In this document: positions 45,257 through 55,735 of the stretch, piece after piece
Numbering within the stretch: position 1 is the first letter of the stretch
Layout: each line of letters opens with the position of its first letter
Assembly: GCA_015499995.1 (NCBI GenBank)
Contig: JADNRV010000094.1
Span: 1 to 64,000, forward strand
DNA from: Flammula alnicola
Lineage: Eukaryota; Basidiomycota; Agaricomycetes; Agaricales; Strophariaceae
Direction of reading: 5' to 3'
DNA length: 64,000 nucleotides
Translations under genes and position numbers: made by a program
Notes under the pieces: generated by a model
What the model was told of the DNA's origin: nothing
What the model saw: the letters and a program-made list of their open reading frames with translations, nothing else
Database searches by the model: none

Positions 45257-47607
45257 ATGGGCAAACCGTGGACCACTCCCGAGCAAAAGCTGTGGCTTGA
45301 AAATCACATCCCTCAATATCTCGAGGAACAGAAAAAGGACCGCACTAGTCGCTACTTACTCACCGTCAATGAGGAATGGTTCAAGAAATTCCCGGAAGAG
45401 AGAGTCCTGCTGTTTGCGAATGAGCCAGGACAGCCTCTGTCCGGTGAGGAGGCTGAGCAACTTTCTCAGGCGATGGAGTATAGAAAAAAGGTAAGCGCTT
45501 ATTTTGATATCTGCTTTATACAATAAACTTACCTCGCTTCATCACGTAGCAAATCCTCAACTGGTTTTCATGGGCTGTTAGACCCAGACGCTCCACTACA
45601 AGTTCCAGTCAGGAGTCTTCCTTCGTCGCCGCCATCCAGTCAAATAATTATGAAAAGGCTCCTCGGAGGCGCGCGCCTCAGCGAACCGAGGTCTATCAGC
45701 GACTGTATCCCAGAAAGGTCAAGCTCGAAATTCAGCGCGAGCTTTCCTTATTGGAGGGTCCCATTACAGCCTCTGATCGCATGCGCGTCCAGCGCCAAGT
45801 GGCTTCCTCCATGCTTTCCAAGGAGACCCTAGCAGTTATTGCACAAGTGGACGGGCAAGTCACTCTCTGGCGGGAGAATCACCGTAAGGAGGAGAAGGAG
45901 GCAATGGCAGCGAGGAAGGCTGCAGGCACAGCAGTATCTCATGCTCCGAAAGAGTTCCAAGCGTATGTGGATTCCTTACATTTGATCAAGCACGGGCGCT
46001 AATAATTTCTGACAGTGCAATTGACGGACTACCAGGCGTTCTGAAGAAGGCCTTGACCGCATGTGCAGACACCACTGGATGGGTCTTCTTTCTCTCTGCT
46101 GCTGGACCGACACCAATCGCAGGCGGTGAAATCTATATGCAGAAGTGAGTAAACTTTGCCGGAGCACTCAAAGCAGAAATTGATACATATTAAAATAGCT
46201 ATTACTTTGGGCCGAAATCTGCGGCCGGAAATGATTTCGCAGACTCGTACTTGGATTTTAACAAAGGGTTTTTACAGCCATTCTCGGCACATGTGCGCAA
46301 CTGCTTTCGTAAGTGCAAGACGCTATTTCTATTATGGAGTAATTTGCTTACCCATCCTCTTATTAGCATCGGCCGTGCGTCAACAACGTAGCTTGAATGA
46401 TGAGAATGATCAATCTCCCGGTCCCAGCATCGCGTCTACAGATGGCCATTCTGTTGTGATTGTTGATTCAGGAAGTAGTAAGGTGTCCAACTCGTCCGAC
46501 AGTGATACCGACGATGAGTCCGGGCCGGATGAGCCTGATGAAGATCTGCACGGATCAAACCAACCCGGATCACGATCGTCCATCATTGATCGCAACTGGA
46601 ACATTGAACCCGTCGCTGTCGCCGAACCTGAACAGGGCGCGGCACATCTCAGCAGCCCTCCCGCTCCCGCTAATGTTCCCCTCCACGACGATGGTCCACG
46701 ATCGTCCATCATTGATCGCACCTGGGACATTGAACCCATCGCTGTCGCCGAACCTGAACAGGGCGCGGCACATCTCAGCACCCCTCCCGCTGCCGCTAGT
46801 GTTCCCCTCCATGACGATGGTCCATCGTCTCCCATCGAGCATGCCTTTGCGCGTATGGCTAGACATCCCTCATATGCATCCGCGCAGACTTCCAAGACAC
46901 CCGTGGCTGACGATTTGGCTAACGATTATCACCACATCGATCCTGAGCTTCTATTGCAGTCTGGGCCGCAACCTGAGGACTCAGTACTTCTGGATGCAAA
47001 TATGGCAGGCTTTGTCTATTGTCCAAAATCTACGCACTCGACGCCAGCGGTGGCGTCCACACCATCTATTGCATATAATTCCCAAGTTATGGATGCCGCC
47101 CCATCCTCTTCTGTGCCCCATCCGTTGTCCGGCAACACGGTAACCGTCGCTGATATACCGTCTGCGTCGGGAACCAATCCGGCCCCACCGCAGCCAGACG
47201 CCAAGAATCTGCCGCCACCAGCTCCATCCCAGATTGACGCCGACTACACGATTGCCGATGCCCGCATTGGGCCAGACCTGGCTTCTGAGTCTGCCACCGC
47301 TCAGTCCACATCTCCCCCTGATGCCGATGACTCTGCCACTATTCAATCAACATCTGCCTCCGACACTGACGATAGCCCACTGGCAGATCTGACTCCTGCA
47401 CAGAAGCGTGCCAGGACAATCGCTGCAAAGAAAGCCGCCGCTGCAGCCGCCGCGGCCGACACCGACAACAAGCGAGCGGCTGATGATACTGGAGAGGACC
47501 CATCCGCCAAGAGGCAAAAGAGTGTTGGGTCCTCTAATGAAAACCAACGCCCTCGCCGCACCATCCGGCCACCACCTCGTGCAGACCAGTCCCCGAGCAA
47601 GAAATAA
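45257..47607 (+). CDS. Unrecognised 708-residue protein with disordered repeat-bearing C-terminal half
   Basis: The exons are 45257-45490, 45550-45962, 46016-46144, 46199-46308 and 46367-47607, giving 709 codons including the stop with every junction in phase. The N-terminal 80 residues (PWTTPEQKLWLE...) look like a compact helical domain with conserved Trp and Glu/Lys, reminiscent of a SANT/Myb-like fold, and are followed by basic and helical sequence to about residue 260. Beyond about residue 295 the protein is Ser/Asp/Pro/Ala-rich and probably disordered. It includes a 42-residue unit present twice in tandem (46573-46698 and 46699-46824, both containing SSIIDR-W-IEP) and a basic tail (KKAAAAAAAADTDNKR, then RRTIRPPPR). 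It is flanked on both sides by TGTGCACA arrays. Function unknown; a DNA-binding role is only an inference. Confidence 0.7.
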
Positions 47608-48502
47608 GTAATGCTGTCTTTACTTTATCCTACCTTCAATATTTTAAACCTTTCATGTTCCCGGGCCCTTCAACTGGCAAGATTTGTTATTCACATCGTT
47701 CAACTGACTCCACCAGTCAATAGTCGCGCAACCGACCTTTTTAAAGTTTATATATAGTCTGATTACATATCATGTATGCCATTCAAACGGTACTTGGGTA
47801 AATTAAATCAATACATTTATCTAAACACAAATTTGTATTATCAACACCAGTGGACGTCACATGGCCTTGATCTCTGAACGGGCTCATAGCAATCAACTGT
47901 CATTTACATATTAAAAAAATGGCATGAACAAGAATTGAACCGACAACGTGTAGAGTATTAATCCACTAAAATCACAGGAACACAATACCGTTAAACCAAG
48001 ATATCATTTCAATTTTTGGACGGCATTTGGTATAACTTCGGAAATACTTACACGTTCAGACATTAATTGGACTTAGCTCGAAAGTTGCTCAATATGTATA
48101 ACAATACATATCATGGCTTGACGAGAGCCCATTTTTTACTCCTTGTAGACTTATGACAGCACTACACAATATCTATACCTTTTTATTATATACTAAGTTG
48201 GAGATGTATGTGCGATCTATTTATTACTTAGATTGTATTCATTAAAAGGTTCACTTGGTATGCAAGGATACATAGTTATGTAATGTCTATGTAAGCTGCC
48301 CTAAATAGACCAAGTTTGATCGCTGCCACGAACGGTGATCAAAAGCTTTGATCAATGGCTCACACGACGACGGAAAGAATTCCCAGGATATGTGTGGCAA
48401 GCCGAGGGACGGCAATCCTCGGCCACATTCCCGCATCATTATGAGGTCGCGTAAGGGGAAGCCGAGAGCTGCCGCACGCTTTCTGAGCCATGATGCTCGC
48501 AA
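47608..48502. other. AT-rich 3' flank with a weak tRNA-like segment
   Basis: No coding frame is supported. On the minus strand, roughly 48003-47928 reads like a decayed tRNA: a D-loop-like TTGGTTTAACGGTA and later a T-loop-like GGTTCAATTC, but the stems pair poorly. It may be a pseudo-tRNA or part of a nuclear copy of mitochondrial DNA, given the high AT content. Confidence 0.25.
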
Positions 48503-48599
48503 TGTGCACATAATGCTGATCATGTGCACATTAGAGCACTCTTACTAGAATGTACTGTGCACATCACTTTACACTCTAGTAAGAGGCTATATGTGCACA
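48503..48599. repeat. Four TGTGCACA palindromes plus an inverted repeat
   Basis: TGTGCACA occurs at 48503, 48523, 48556 and 48592. The third copy lies in the loop of an inverted repeat with perfect 11-bp arms, CTCTTACTAGA (48539-48549) and TCTAGTAAGAG (48575-48585). This is the right-hand counterpart of the array at 44942-45201 and could mark the other end of a 3.7-kb unit. Confidence 0.75.
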
Positions 48600-48666
48600 T
48601 ATATAGCGTCTCTGACTCGACCAAACTACACAGATAGTTTAGGATTTGCTTATGCAGGGGCTCGTC

Positions 48667-49300
48667 GTGCGTCCACCCCGGACTTCGTAATCAGAATCGT
48701 GACTGTTTGCGCATCTCGACACCCGATATCAATCTGTTTCTTAAATTTGATTCGTCGACTACGGATGTACAGATTCCGTCATTCATGGGGCTCGTCCGAC
48801 GTCGTGCGTCCACCCTGGACTTAGTAATCTGAATCGTGACTGCTTGTGCATCTCGACGACTTGATATCTTTTTCTTGAATTTGATTCGTCGACTACAAAT
48901 GTACAGATTCCGTCATTCATGGGGCGCGTCGTCTGTCCACGTGGGGTTGCACACCTTTATTTTTCTCAGTCTCCAATAAGTCCAAAATTTCTGGACTCAG
49001 GCCAGCAATTCCGAGAATGATCAACCTACGCCGGTAGTTTATGTAGGATGTGGTTTTGCAGAGTCGCCGACTTCGTGATACGAATGCATTTCTGCCCTCG
49101 CAACCAGGGATCGTGACTGCTGGCGCATCTCGATCCCTTGATTTATTTTTCTTGAATTTTATTCGTCGACTACAGATGTACAGATTCCGTCATTTACAGG
49201 GCTCGTCGTGCGTCTTCCCTGGACTTCGTAATCTGAATCATGACTGCTTGCGCATCTCGATCTTTTTCTTGAATTTTATTGGTCGACTACAGACGTGTAG
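48667..49300. repeat. Tandem degenerate repeat, about 120-135 bp unit
   Basis: Units contain GTGCGTCCACCCTGGACTT, then GAATCGTGACTG, CATCTCGA, and GATTCGTCGACTAC followed by GATGTACAGATTCCGTCATT. Copies start near 48667, 48803, 49076 (partial) and 49208, with a truncated one near 48900. No coding potential is seen. Confidence 0.7.
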
Positions 49301-49719
49301 TACATTCGTCCTCCAAAATCGCTGAGCCAGTGGTAGTCGACGACAAAGCTCGTTCCTCATGCCCATGCCCCTCTCCTGCATCCTCAACCTCATTCGGAGC
49401 TTCCACCCCCATCTCAACATCATAGAGCTAGCGCAGACGATGCGATGGACGTCGATCTCGACCTTCCACGTTTTATCAGCATTCCATCCTCCATTCCGGC
49501 GTCTTCGGTTTCCTGGGGTGGCGGAGCAGAAGGCTTAGAAGCGACGAGGTGCGATCCCCGACGTGGAACCTGACGATGGTACTGGGATCTCCGCTAGTGG
49601 CGCCTGAGAGGTGGAGTTAGCTGGTGGGCTGCCAGATCTCCACGATAAGCCCGGATTTGCACGTCAAATGGGCTTCCAGGTCTCCTCAGGCGAGTGCACC
49701 TGGGGCTGAGGCTGCGGCT

Positions 49720-50265
49720 GAGGCTGCGGCTATGGCTGCGGGTGTGGCTTGGACTGCGATTCAGCATCCGACTTGGACTGGAGCTGGAGCTGTGACAGAG
49801 AGCGTGGTTTGGGGGGAGGAAACGGAAATGTACCCCTTTTCGGCGGTGGCTGGGGTTCGTGGGTCGAGGCTGCCGCTGTCGTGGGTGTTGACGTTGCTGA
49901 TGATGTTGGAGCTCCCGGAGTTGACGATGATGATGAGGGTTTTGAGATATCAACGCAGGTGACAGCAACGAAAGCTTCGCAATGAATTCAACAGAGACGT
50001 GCCAGTCGCTGACAGTGGCTGGGACGAAGACGAAGATAGCGATGAAGACGGCGTCGAGGAGGGTGTGAGGACGTGGGTGTGCGGAGAAAGTGGTGGGTGA
50101 GTTTTGGTCGTCATGGACGATGCTGGGTATGACATGGATGCTGTTGATGCCGATGTCGATGTCCCTGAGAGTGAGGCCGAGGCTGGTCAGGCTGGAGAAG
50201 GCATTGCCATAGCTTCTTCCAGCTCTCTTTCCCTTTCACGTTCACGTTCGCGTTGGAGGTAGGTG
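49720..50265 (-). pseudogene. Decayed gene tail, left arm of an inverted duplication
   Basis: On the minus strand this is an Arg/Glu-repeat segment followed by a Ser/Thr/Pro-rich stretch, interrupted by stops. It is homologous, in inverted orientation, to 53885-54480. It lies downstream of the SET-domain pseudogene on the same strand and may be that gene's former 3' portion. Confidence 0.5.
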
Positions 50266-51302
50266 CCATGGTCGTCTGCAATTTAAAATCATCAGCGAAT
50301 TGTTCGCCATCGAAAGGAAGAGTGAAAAAAACACGTACTCCGATGAGACTGATCATCCTCGATGCAAATCCCAAGACCTACTCTCTCAGACGGAGCACCT
50401 CCAAAAATCACGTCAAGTTCATGCCCGCCACCAGAACCACCCAAAAACCACCACCGCCCAGGATCAAGCTCGCCTCCCTCCCCATGCTGAGCACCTCCAG
50501 CTCGCGGTGCATCCACTTCTTGCACATCTTCAGTGGCATCCTGTCTTCGTCCTCCACTGGAATGTTGCTGTTGAGGTTCACATTGGTGCTGCGCACCGCC
50601 GTCACCTGGTGGGTCGGGCACGATTTGTGTGCTTGGCGTTCCTGAGCTACCAGCGACATTGATTGAGGGAATTTTGAGGATGGGTTTGACGGTCGTGCTG
50701 GGCTGTGAACTAGAGAATGAATTGGGGTTCTCAGTTTAAGGGTTTAGAGAGAAAAAAGACGAAAAAAAGAAAATGAGAGAATAAGAGAGAAAAATGTACG
50801 TTTATGCAAAGTCGACCTTCCTCTCAGGTCCTCGTCCCTATCGAGCATCTCCATGTCTTCGGTACCATCCACAGCCTTCTCCTTTCCTTTCCCTTCCTCC
50901 TCAAATTCGGACTCGAAGGCGTAGGCGTAGGCGACCCCGAGAACAATATACTCGGCAGCGGCGGAGGTGGCGGCAGGGTCTTCCACCCATTAAGACCCAA
51001 AACGCCATTGGGCTTCATATGTCCATTAACAGCCCGCCCCCGCCTCTCCTCCTCGCCTGCCTCAGCACGAGCATCGGCCCCGACGCAACCTCCATCTCCA
51101 TCCCACCCCTCCCACCACTAAACGGGATCCACTCGCTCGTCCTGAACCATCGCTTCCTGCTTACGAGCAGCCGAGATCTACTTCTCTGTCCCACCAGTCC
51201 TCCTCACTCGCCTGCGTATGTCCGTTGACAAAAGTATGGCACGCAAAAAAGTTGTCTTGGGCGTCGACGAACGCGGCCATTTGGGTCATCTTTCGCGTGG
51301 GC

Positions 51303-52515
51303 TCAGGCGCAGGTGGTGAAAGTTGAAGAGAGGGCGTGCAGGATGTTCGTCATTTGGTGCCGCAGGTGCTGGATTTGCTGTGCGCTGGGTGGGTGCGGGT
51401 CGTATGTCGCATTTGAACTTCCGTTCGAGTTTGAGTTTGAGTGTGAGTTTAAGGGGAATGTTGTTGACGTTGGCGTTGAAGTTGAGTGGAAGTCCGGCGA
51501 CGAATTCGAGTTCGAGTTCGAGTTTGGAGCAAAAGGAGGACGCGGGCTAGAGCATGAATAAATGTATGAAAACCAACACGAAAAAGGAGGAAGACTCACG
51601 GGAATAATCCCCGGCGTCTTCAGAAGGGCACGCAGGCTGTGCACCGCGTTCCCGTCGTCCCACTCCCAGCCGAGCACGACCTCCTCGCCCGCCCTGAGGT
51701 CGCGTAGGGCGAAGACGCCGAAGGAGAGCGTGCTGCCGGTGTCGTCCTTTCCGAGGTTGATGGCGCGTTCTTTGCCTTTTCCGTTTGGGTTTGGGCTTGG
51801 GCTTGGGTTCGGTTTTGCCTTGATGGTCGACGACGGCGATGACTTCTTCGCCACCTTTTCCTTGACGTTCGCATTCTCCTTTCCTCCCGCACCAGCACCA
51901 GCATCCGCACACGGAACCGGCCTCAGTACGGCATTAGGCCGACACCCATTCCACACAAACCTTCCCTCGTTCCCCGCCAGCCGCGCATCCAGCACCACAT
52001 CCAGCGGGGGCCCAACCAGGTGCACATACGGCTTCAGCATCCCCAGGTGCGCGTACGCGTTCAGCGGGTCCGCGAGGTAGCTTGAGGACGGGGGTGATCG
52101 TTGAGGTGAAGGGCGTGATGAGCCGCGAGGCGGGGACGGGAAGGGTGGTGTGCAGCCAGTAGGTAGGGGGCAGCACGCCCGGGTGCGTGTGGTATGAGAG
52201 GAGGGGGTTATATGTGCTCTACGGGGGGAGGGCTTTAATGGTGATGGGTGGGGTCGGTGTGGAGGCCGACGCTGAGGTGCTGGGGATGGGCAACGACGAC
52301 GAGGTGGGCGGGACAGGCGAGGGCGAGCCAGTGATGGCTGTTATGCCCCGCCAGTGCGGGGCCTGCCGCCGTAGTTTGGAGCGGGTCTCGTCGTTGGGGA
52401 TGATGTCCTGCGTGATGTGGACGTAGGACTGCGTCCAGTCTTCGACCTCGATGTGCTCGTCGTCATGGGCGCCGTTTGGTGTGGCGGGCTGCAGCACGAT
52501 CATTGGCAAACACAT
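51303..52515 (-). pseudogene. SET-domain protein pseudogene
   Basis: Minus-strand blocks match a fungal Set3-like SET protein. First comes IIPNDETRSKLRRQAPHW (about 52430-52370). Then comes PTYWLHTTLPVPASRLITPF, followed by a one-frame jump near 52090 into SSYLADPLNAYAHLGM. The SET core blocks are GPPLDVVLDARLAGNEGRF, NGCRPNAVLRPV and SFGVFALRDLRAGEEVVLGW, and finally QQIQHLRHQMTNILHAL, with an in-frame TGA at 51303. SET domains methylate histone lysines, and the N-G-C-R-P-N core is visible. The frame jump, the premature stop and the loss of coherent sequence after it indicate a dead copy. The surrounding region (48.6-52.5 kb) has no other supportable gene. Confidence 0.7.
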
Positions 52516-52652
52516 ACTAAGTAGTGAAGATGTAACCTAGTCACTCTAAAGCAAATTCCAAATTCCGTTCAAGTGACCGTCACGACGAAGTGACCCATGT
52601 AACGTTAACGCTGACGCTGCAGTCGGCTTTCCCTGTTGGTTATCTTTCTACC

Positions 52653-53788
52653 ATGCCACGGACTGCATATTCTATCACTGCTCACTATACAGAGTGCTCT
52701 TTAGCCCTTAACATAAGGGGAATTCCAGGACATACTACGCTCGGGGCCATACGCAGCCAAGTGGTATCAGACTTGACCCGCCACATTCAAATATCGCACT
52801 CATCTTCTGAGGCTCTAGATTTGAATCCATCGTCTGTTGTCATCGCATCTGGTAAGCCTTGATGTCTCCTTTACATTATTCTTCTTCATTATATCGATAG
52901 ATTCAGTGGGATTTCGCCGCTATGATGATGACAACATCTTCCTGGAAGATGTTGCTGATGACGAGGATGGAATCCACGCCATCGTCCCCTCCAAACAAAA
53001 TCAGCGAAGCATTGACATTGGTGTCCCAACTGAAGGGATAGCTGACTACCCCCACTATCTCACAGATCCCCTGATGTTCTCTTGGGATACTCGGCTGGCA
53101 GCTGTGACTTCTGCGATCCAAGCCGCGATCTCCCCAGTGTATGTCGAGTTATCTGCGCTGAAGGAGGAATTGAAGAAGGAGAAGGAGCTACGTGCGGTGG
53201 CCGAAAGTGATTACCAGCGTATGTTGGATGAGGAGAAGGCAGAGCGTATTGAACAAATTGCGGACGCACAGGCTTACACAAAGGCGGTTGAGGAATTTGT
53301 GATACACCAGGTGAGCGGCCTCACACTAGGTCCTCATTCCTACTAACGGCACGACTAAGGACACGACATATCTGAACACAATCCGTCTTCGAGCGGCCCT
53401 CGATTACACTCAAGCTACCATTGCCCGGACAACCGGGCTTAGCACTCCGAAATCCACCTCTGCATCTTGGGAGTTCCGCCGCAAACTCGACAAGGCCGGC
53501 GATAGTACAGAGGAACGCGTGAAATTGGCAAAAAAATTCATCACAAATGCGAAACTGAGCCTCCCTCATATGGCAGAATTACTTGATTCTGATGCGGCCA
53601 TGAGCTTAATCTGCGAGAAAGAATCTTCGATCCGGAAGCGGGGTAATACAATTGCCCATCTCTCTCCATCAACAGAAGAAGAGCTCTCTTCACTTACTGC
53701 GGCAGTTGATGAGTTGCAGACGACATTGGAGCAGAATGGGATGCGTGATATTACTCGCTTTTTGAAGTGGGAATCGGAGCGGAGATGA
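52653..53788 (+). CDS. Unrecognised coiled-coil protein, three exons
   Basis: The exons are 52653-52851, 52901-53310 and 53360-53788 (introns GTAAGC...CGATAG, and GTGAGC...CTAAG with a TACTAAC branch site), giving 346 codons including the stop, all in phase. The middle section (about residues 150-205) is a Glu/Lys/Leu-rich predicted coiled coil, with a second helical Glu-rich section near the C-terminus. No signal peptide, membrane segment or enzyme motif is seen. It stands between two inverted copies of decayed sequence and is the only intact gene in 48.6-58.6 kb. It may have been carried there with the duplication. Confidence 0.65.
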
Positions 53789-53884
53789 TCGATGATCAGT
53801 CTTCTTGGCGTACGTTCCTTTTTTTCTTGGGATATTTGATGAACAATTAGCTCATGAATTTGACCCATAGATGATATGCAGTAC

Positions 53885-54480
53885 CACCTCTGACGCGAAC
53901 GTAAAAGGGAACGAGAGCTAGAGGAGGCGATGGTCATGCCACCTCCAGCCATACCAGTATCAGATTCACTCTCAGGGACGTCAACGTCGGCATCAACAAC
54001 CTTCACGCCACACCCGACGTCGTTCATAACGACCATACCCCACCCACCACTTTATCCGCACACCCACCTCCTCACACCATCCTCAACGCCGTCCTTATGT
54101 CCTTATCCCTACCTTCATCTTTGTCCCAGTCACTGTCAGCAACTGGCACGTCGCTGTCAATTTTGTTCACTAATCTTTCTCTGCTGTAGCCTGCGCTGCT
54201 TTCTCCGGCTCATTCTCAGCCGCCACCGTCTTCGTCAAGTCAAGTCAGCCAGCAGTAGCATCAACAGCAGCGTCAGCGTCAACGCCAATGACAGCGTCAG
54301 TGTCAACGCCAACGACAACGTCAGCCCACAAATCCCGACCAGCGCCGAAGCAGGCTACATTTCTGTTTCCCCTCCCGAGACCACGTTCGCTCTCGCAGCG
54401 GCACCTCCAACCCAAGTCGGATGCCGAATCACAATTGAAGCCCCAGTTGCATTCGCCTGAAGAGACGTGGACTCCAATCT
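53885..54480 (+). pseudogene. Decayed gene tail, right arm of an inverted duplication
   Basis: It matches the minus strand of 49720-50265 over most of its length, starting at the Arg/Glu-encoding stretch (ACGCGAACGTAAAAGGG) and running through CACTCTCAGGGACGTC and CCAAGTCGGATGC. The reading frame is broken. Divergence is considerable, so the duplication is old. Confidence 0.55.
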
Positions 54481-55539
54481 GATATGCAGATCCGGCATCA
54501 TCACGGAGATCTGCTAACCCAGCAACCTCCTCCGCCTTTCAAGCAGCAGCACCAGACGTGCCAGCATCATCATTGGCGTCGACGTCAGGATCACAGCTCA
54601 TTGCTGCTGGGACTTCTTGTCTGGCTACACAAGACTGCCAGGCTTTAGAGGAGGTTGAGGATGTGGCACCTCGACTTCAATAGCATCGTCTGCGCTGCCT
54701 CGAGAGGCGGATGAGGACGTCGAGATGCGGTTGGGAGCTCGGGTTGAAGAGGATGGGCATGGGCATAAGGAGTGAGGGTCATTGTCACCGTTGACGGGTA
54801 CAGCTGCTTCGAAATCAAGGCGCACGTACCTACTTCCGAAGTTGCTTCTCCACCTTTCTCTATCGAAACAGAACCTGCACCAGTGGAAGAGGCAAAACCA
54901 CCACCAGCACTCCCAGCCCCAGCCTCAACGCTCCGCGATATGCATCGATGTAATCCGCTCATCTCCATCCCCCTCATGGGCCTCGTCACCTCTCTCACCC
55001 CCACCCCAATCGCTCATGCTCCTCTCGCCCGTCGCAGGACCACCACCGCCACCACCCCTCATCTACACCTACATCCGAATTAGCATCCTAACCGCGTCCT
55101 GCTTCGCCCTTATCTCCATCCTCGCCTTCCTCTCCAGTATTACCTGCTCAAGCGCATACGTTCAGGCAGCTCTAACGAAAGCTTCGCTTTCGTTACGCGA
55201 TCTCGTGCTCAGAAGGAAGAAGCAGCACGAGGAGATGGAGATGGAGCTGTCGAAGAGCGTGCAGGCATCGCCGTTGAGCGTCAGCTCGACTTTTGGGCTG
55301 GAGGGCGAAGGTGATGGTGGTGTGGACGTCGGTGTGGTGCGGATGGTGGGCATGGGCATGGGTTGGGGGACGAGAAGGAGAAGGATGGAATGGATGTTTG
55401 GCAGGGTAAGGAGATGGCATCCCCAGCACCAGCACCACGTCCATCAACATCAATGGCGACGTCATCCAGAGACACGTCTCACATGCCCCGACTTCTGCTC
55501 CGCCGCCTCGGTCGCAGACGCACTTACCTGTGAACATAC

Positions 55540-55735
55540 AGGAGGACAGCGAGATCTCGCCTCCGCGTCGCGTGCACCGTGCACCCGCTGCTGCTGCCTG
55601 TGATGGCTGCGTCGCCTGTGATGGGCTCATAGTCAGCTGGAGCTGCGTCTGGTTTGGGGCATGGAGCTGGAGTTGGTTCTGGAGGCGATGTTGGGACAAT
55701 GGGAAGACCAAACTCCAGCCGAGCTGGCCTGTTCA
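55540..55735 (+). repeat. Direct duplicate, copy 1 (partner 58185-58355)
   Basis: It shares the order AGGAGGACAG...GATCTCGCCTCC, GTCGCCTGTGATGGG, GGAGGCGATGTTGGGA and GAAGACCAAACTC with 58185-58355 in the same orientation, about 2.6 kb apart. It is part of the patchwork of old duplications. Confidence 0.65.
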
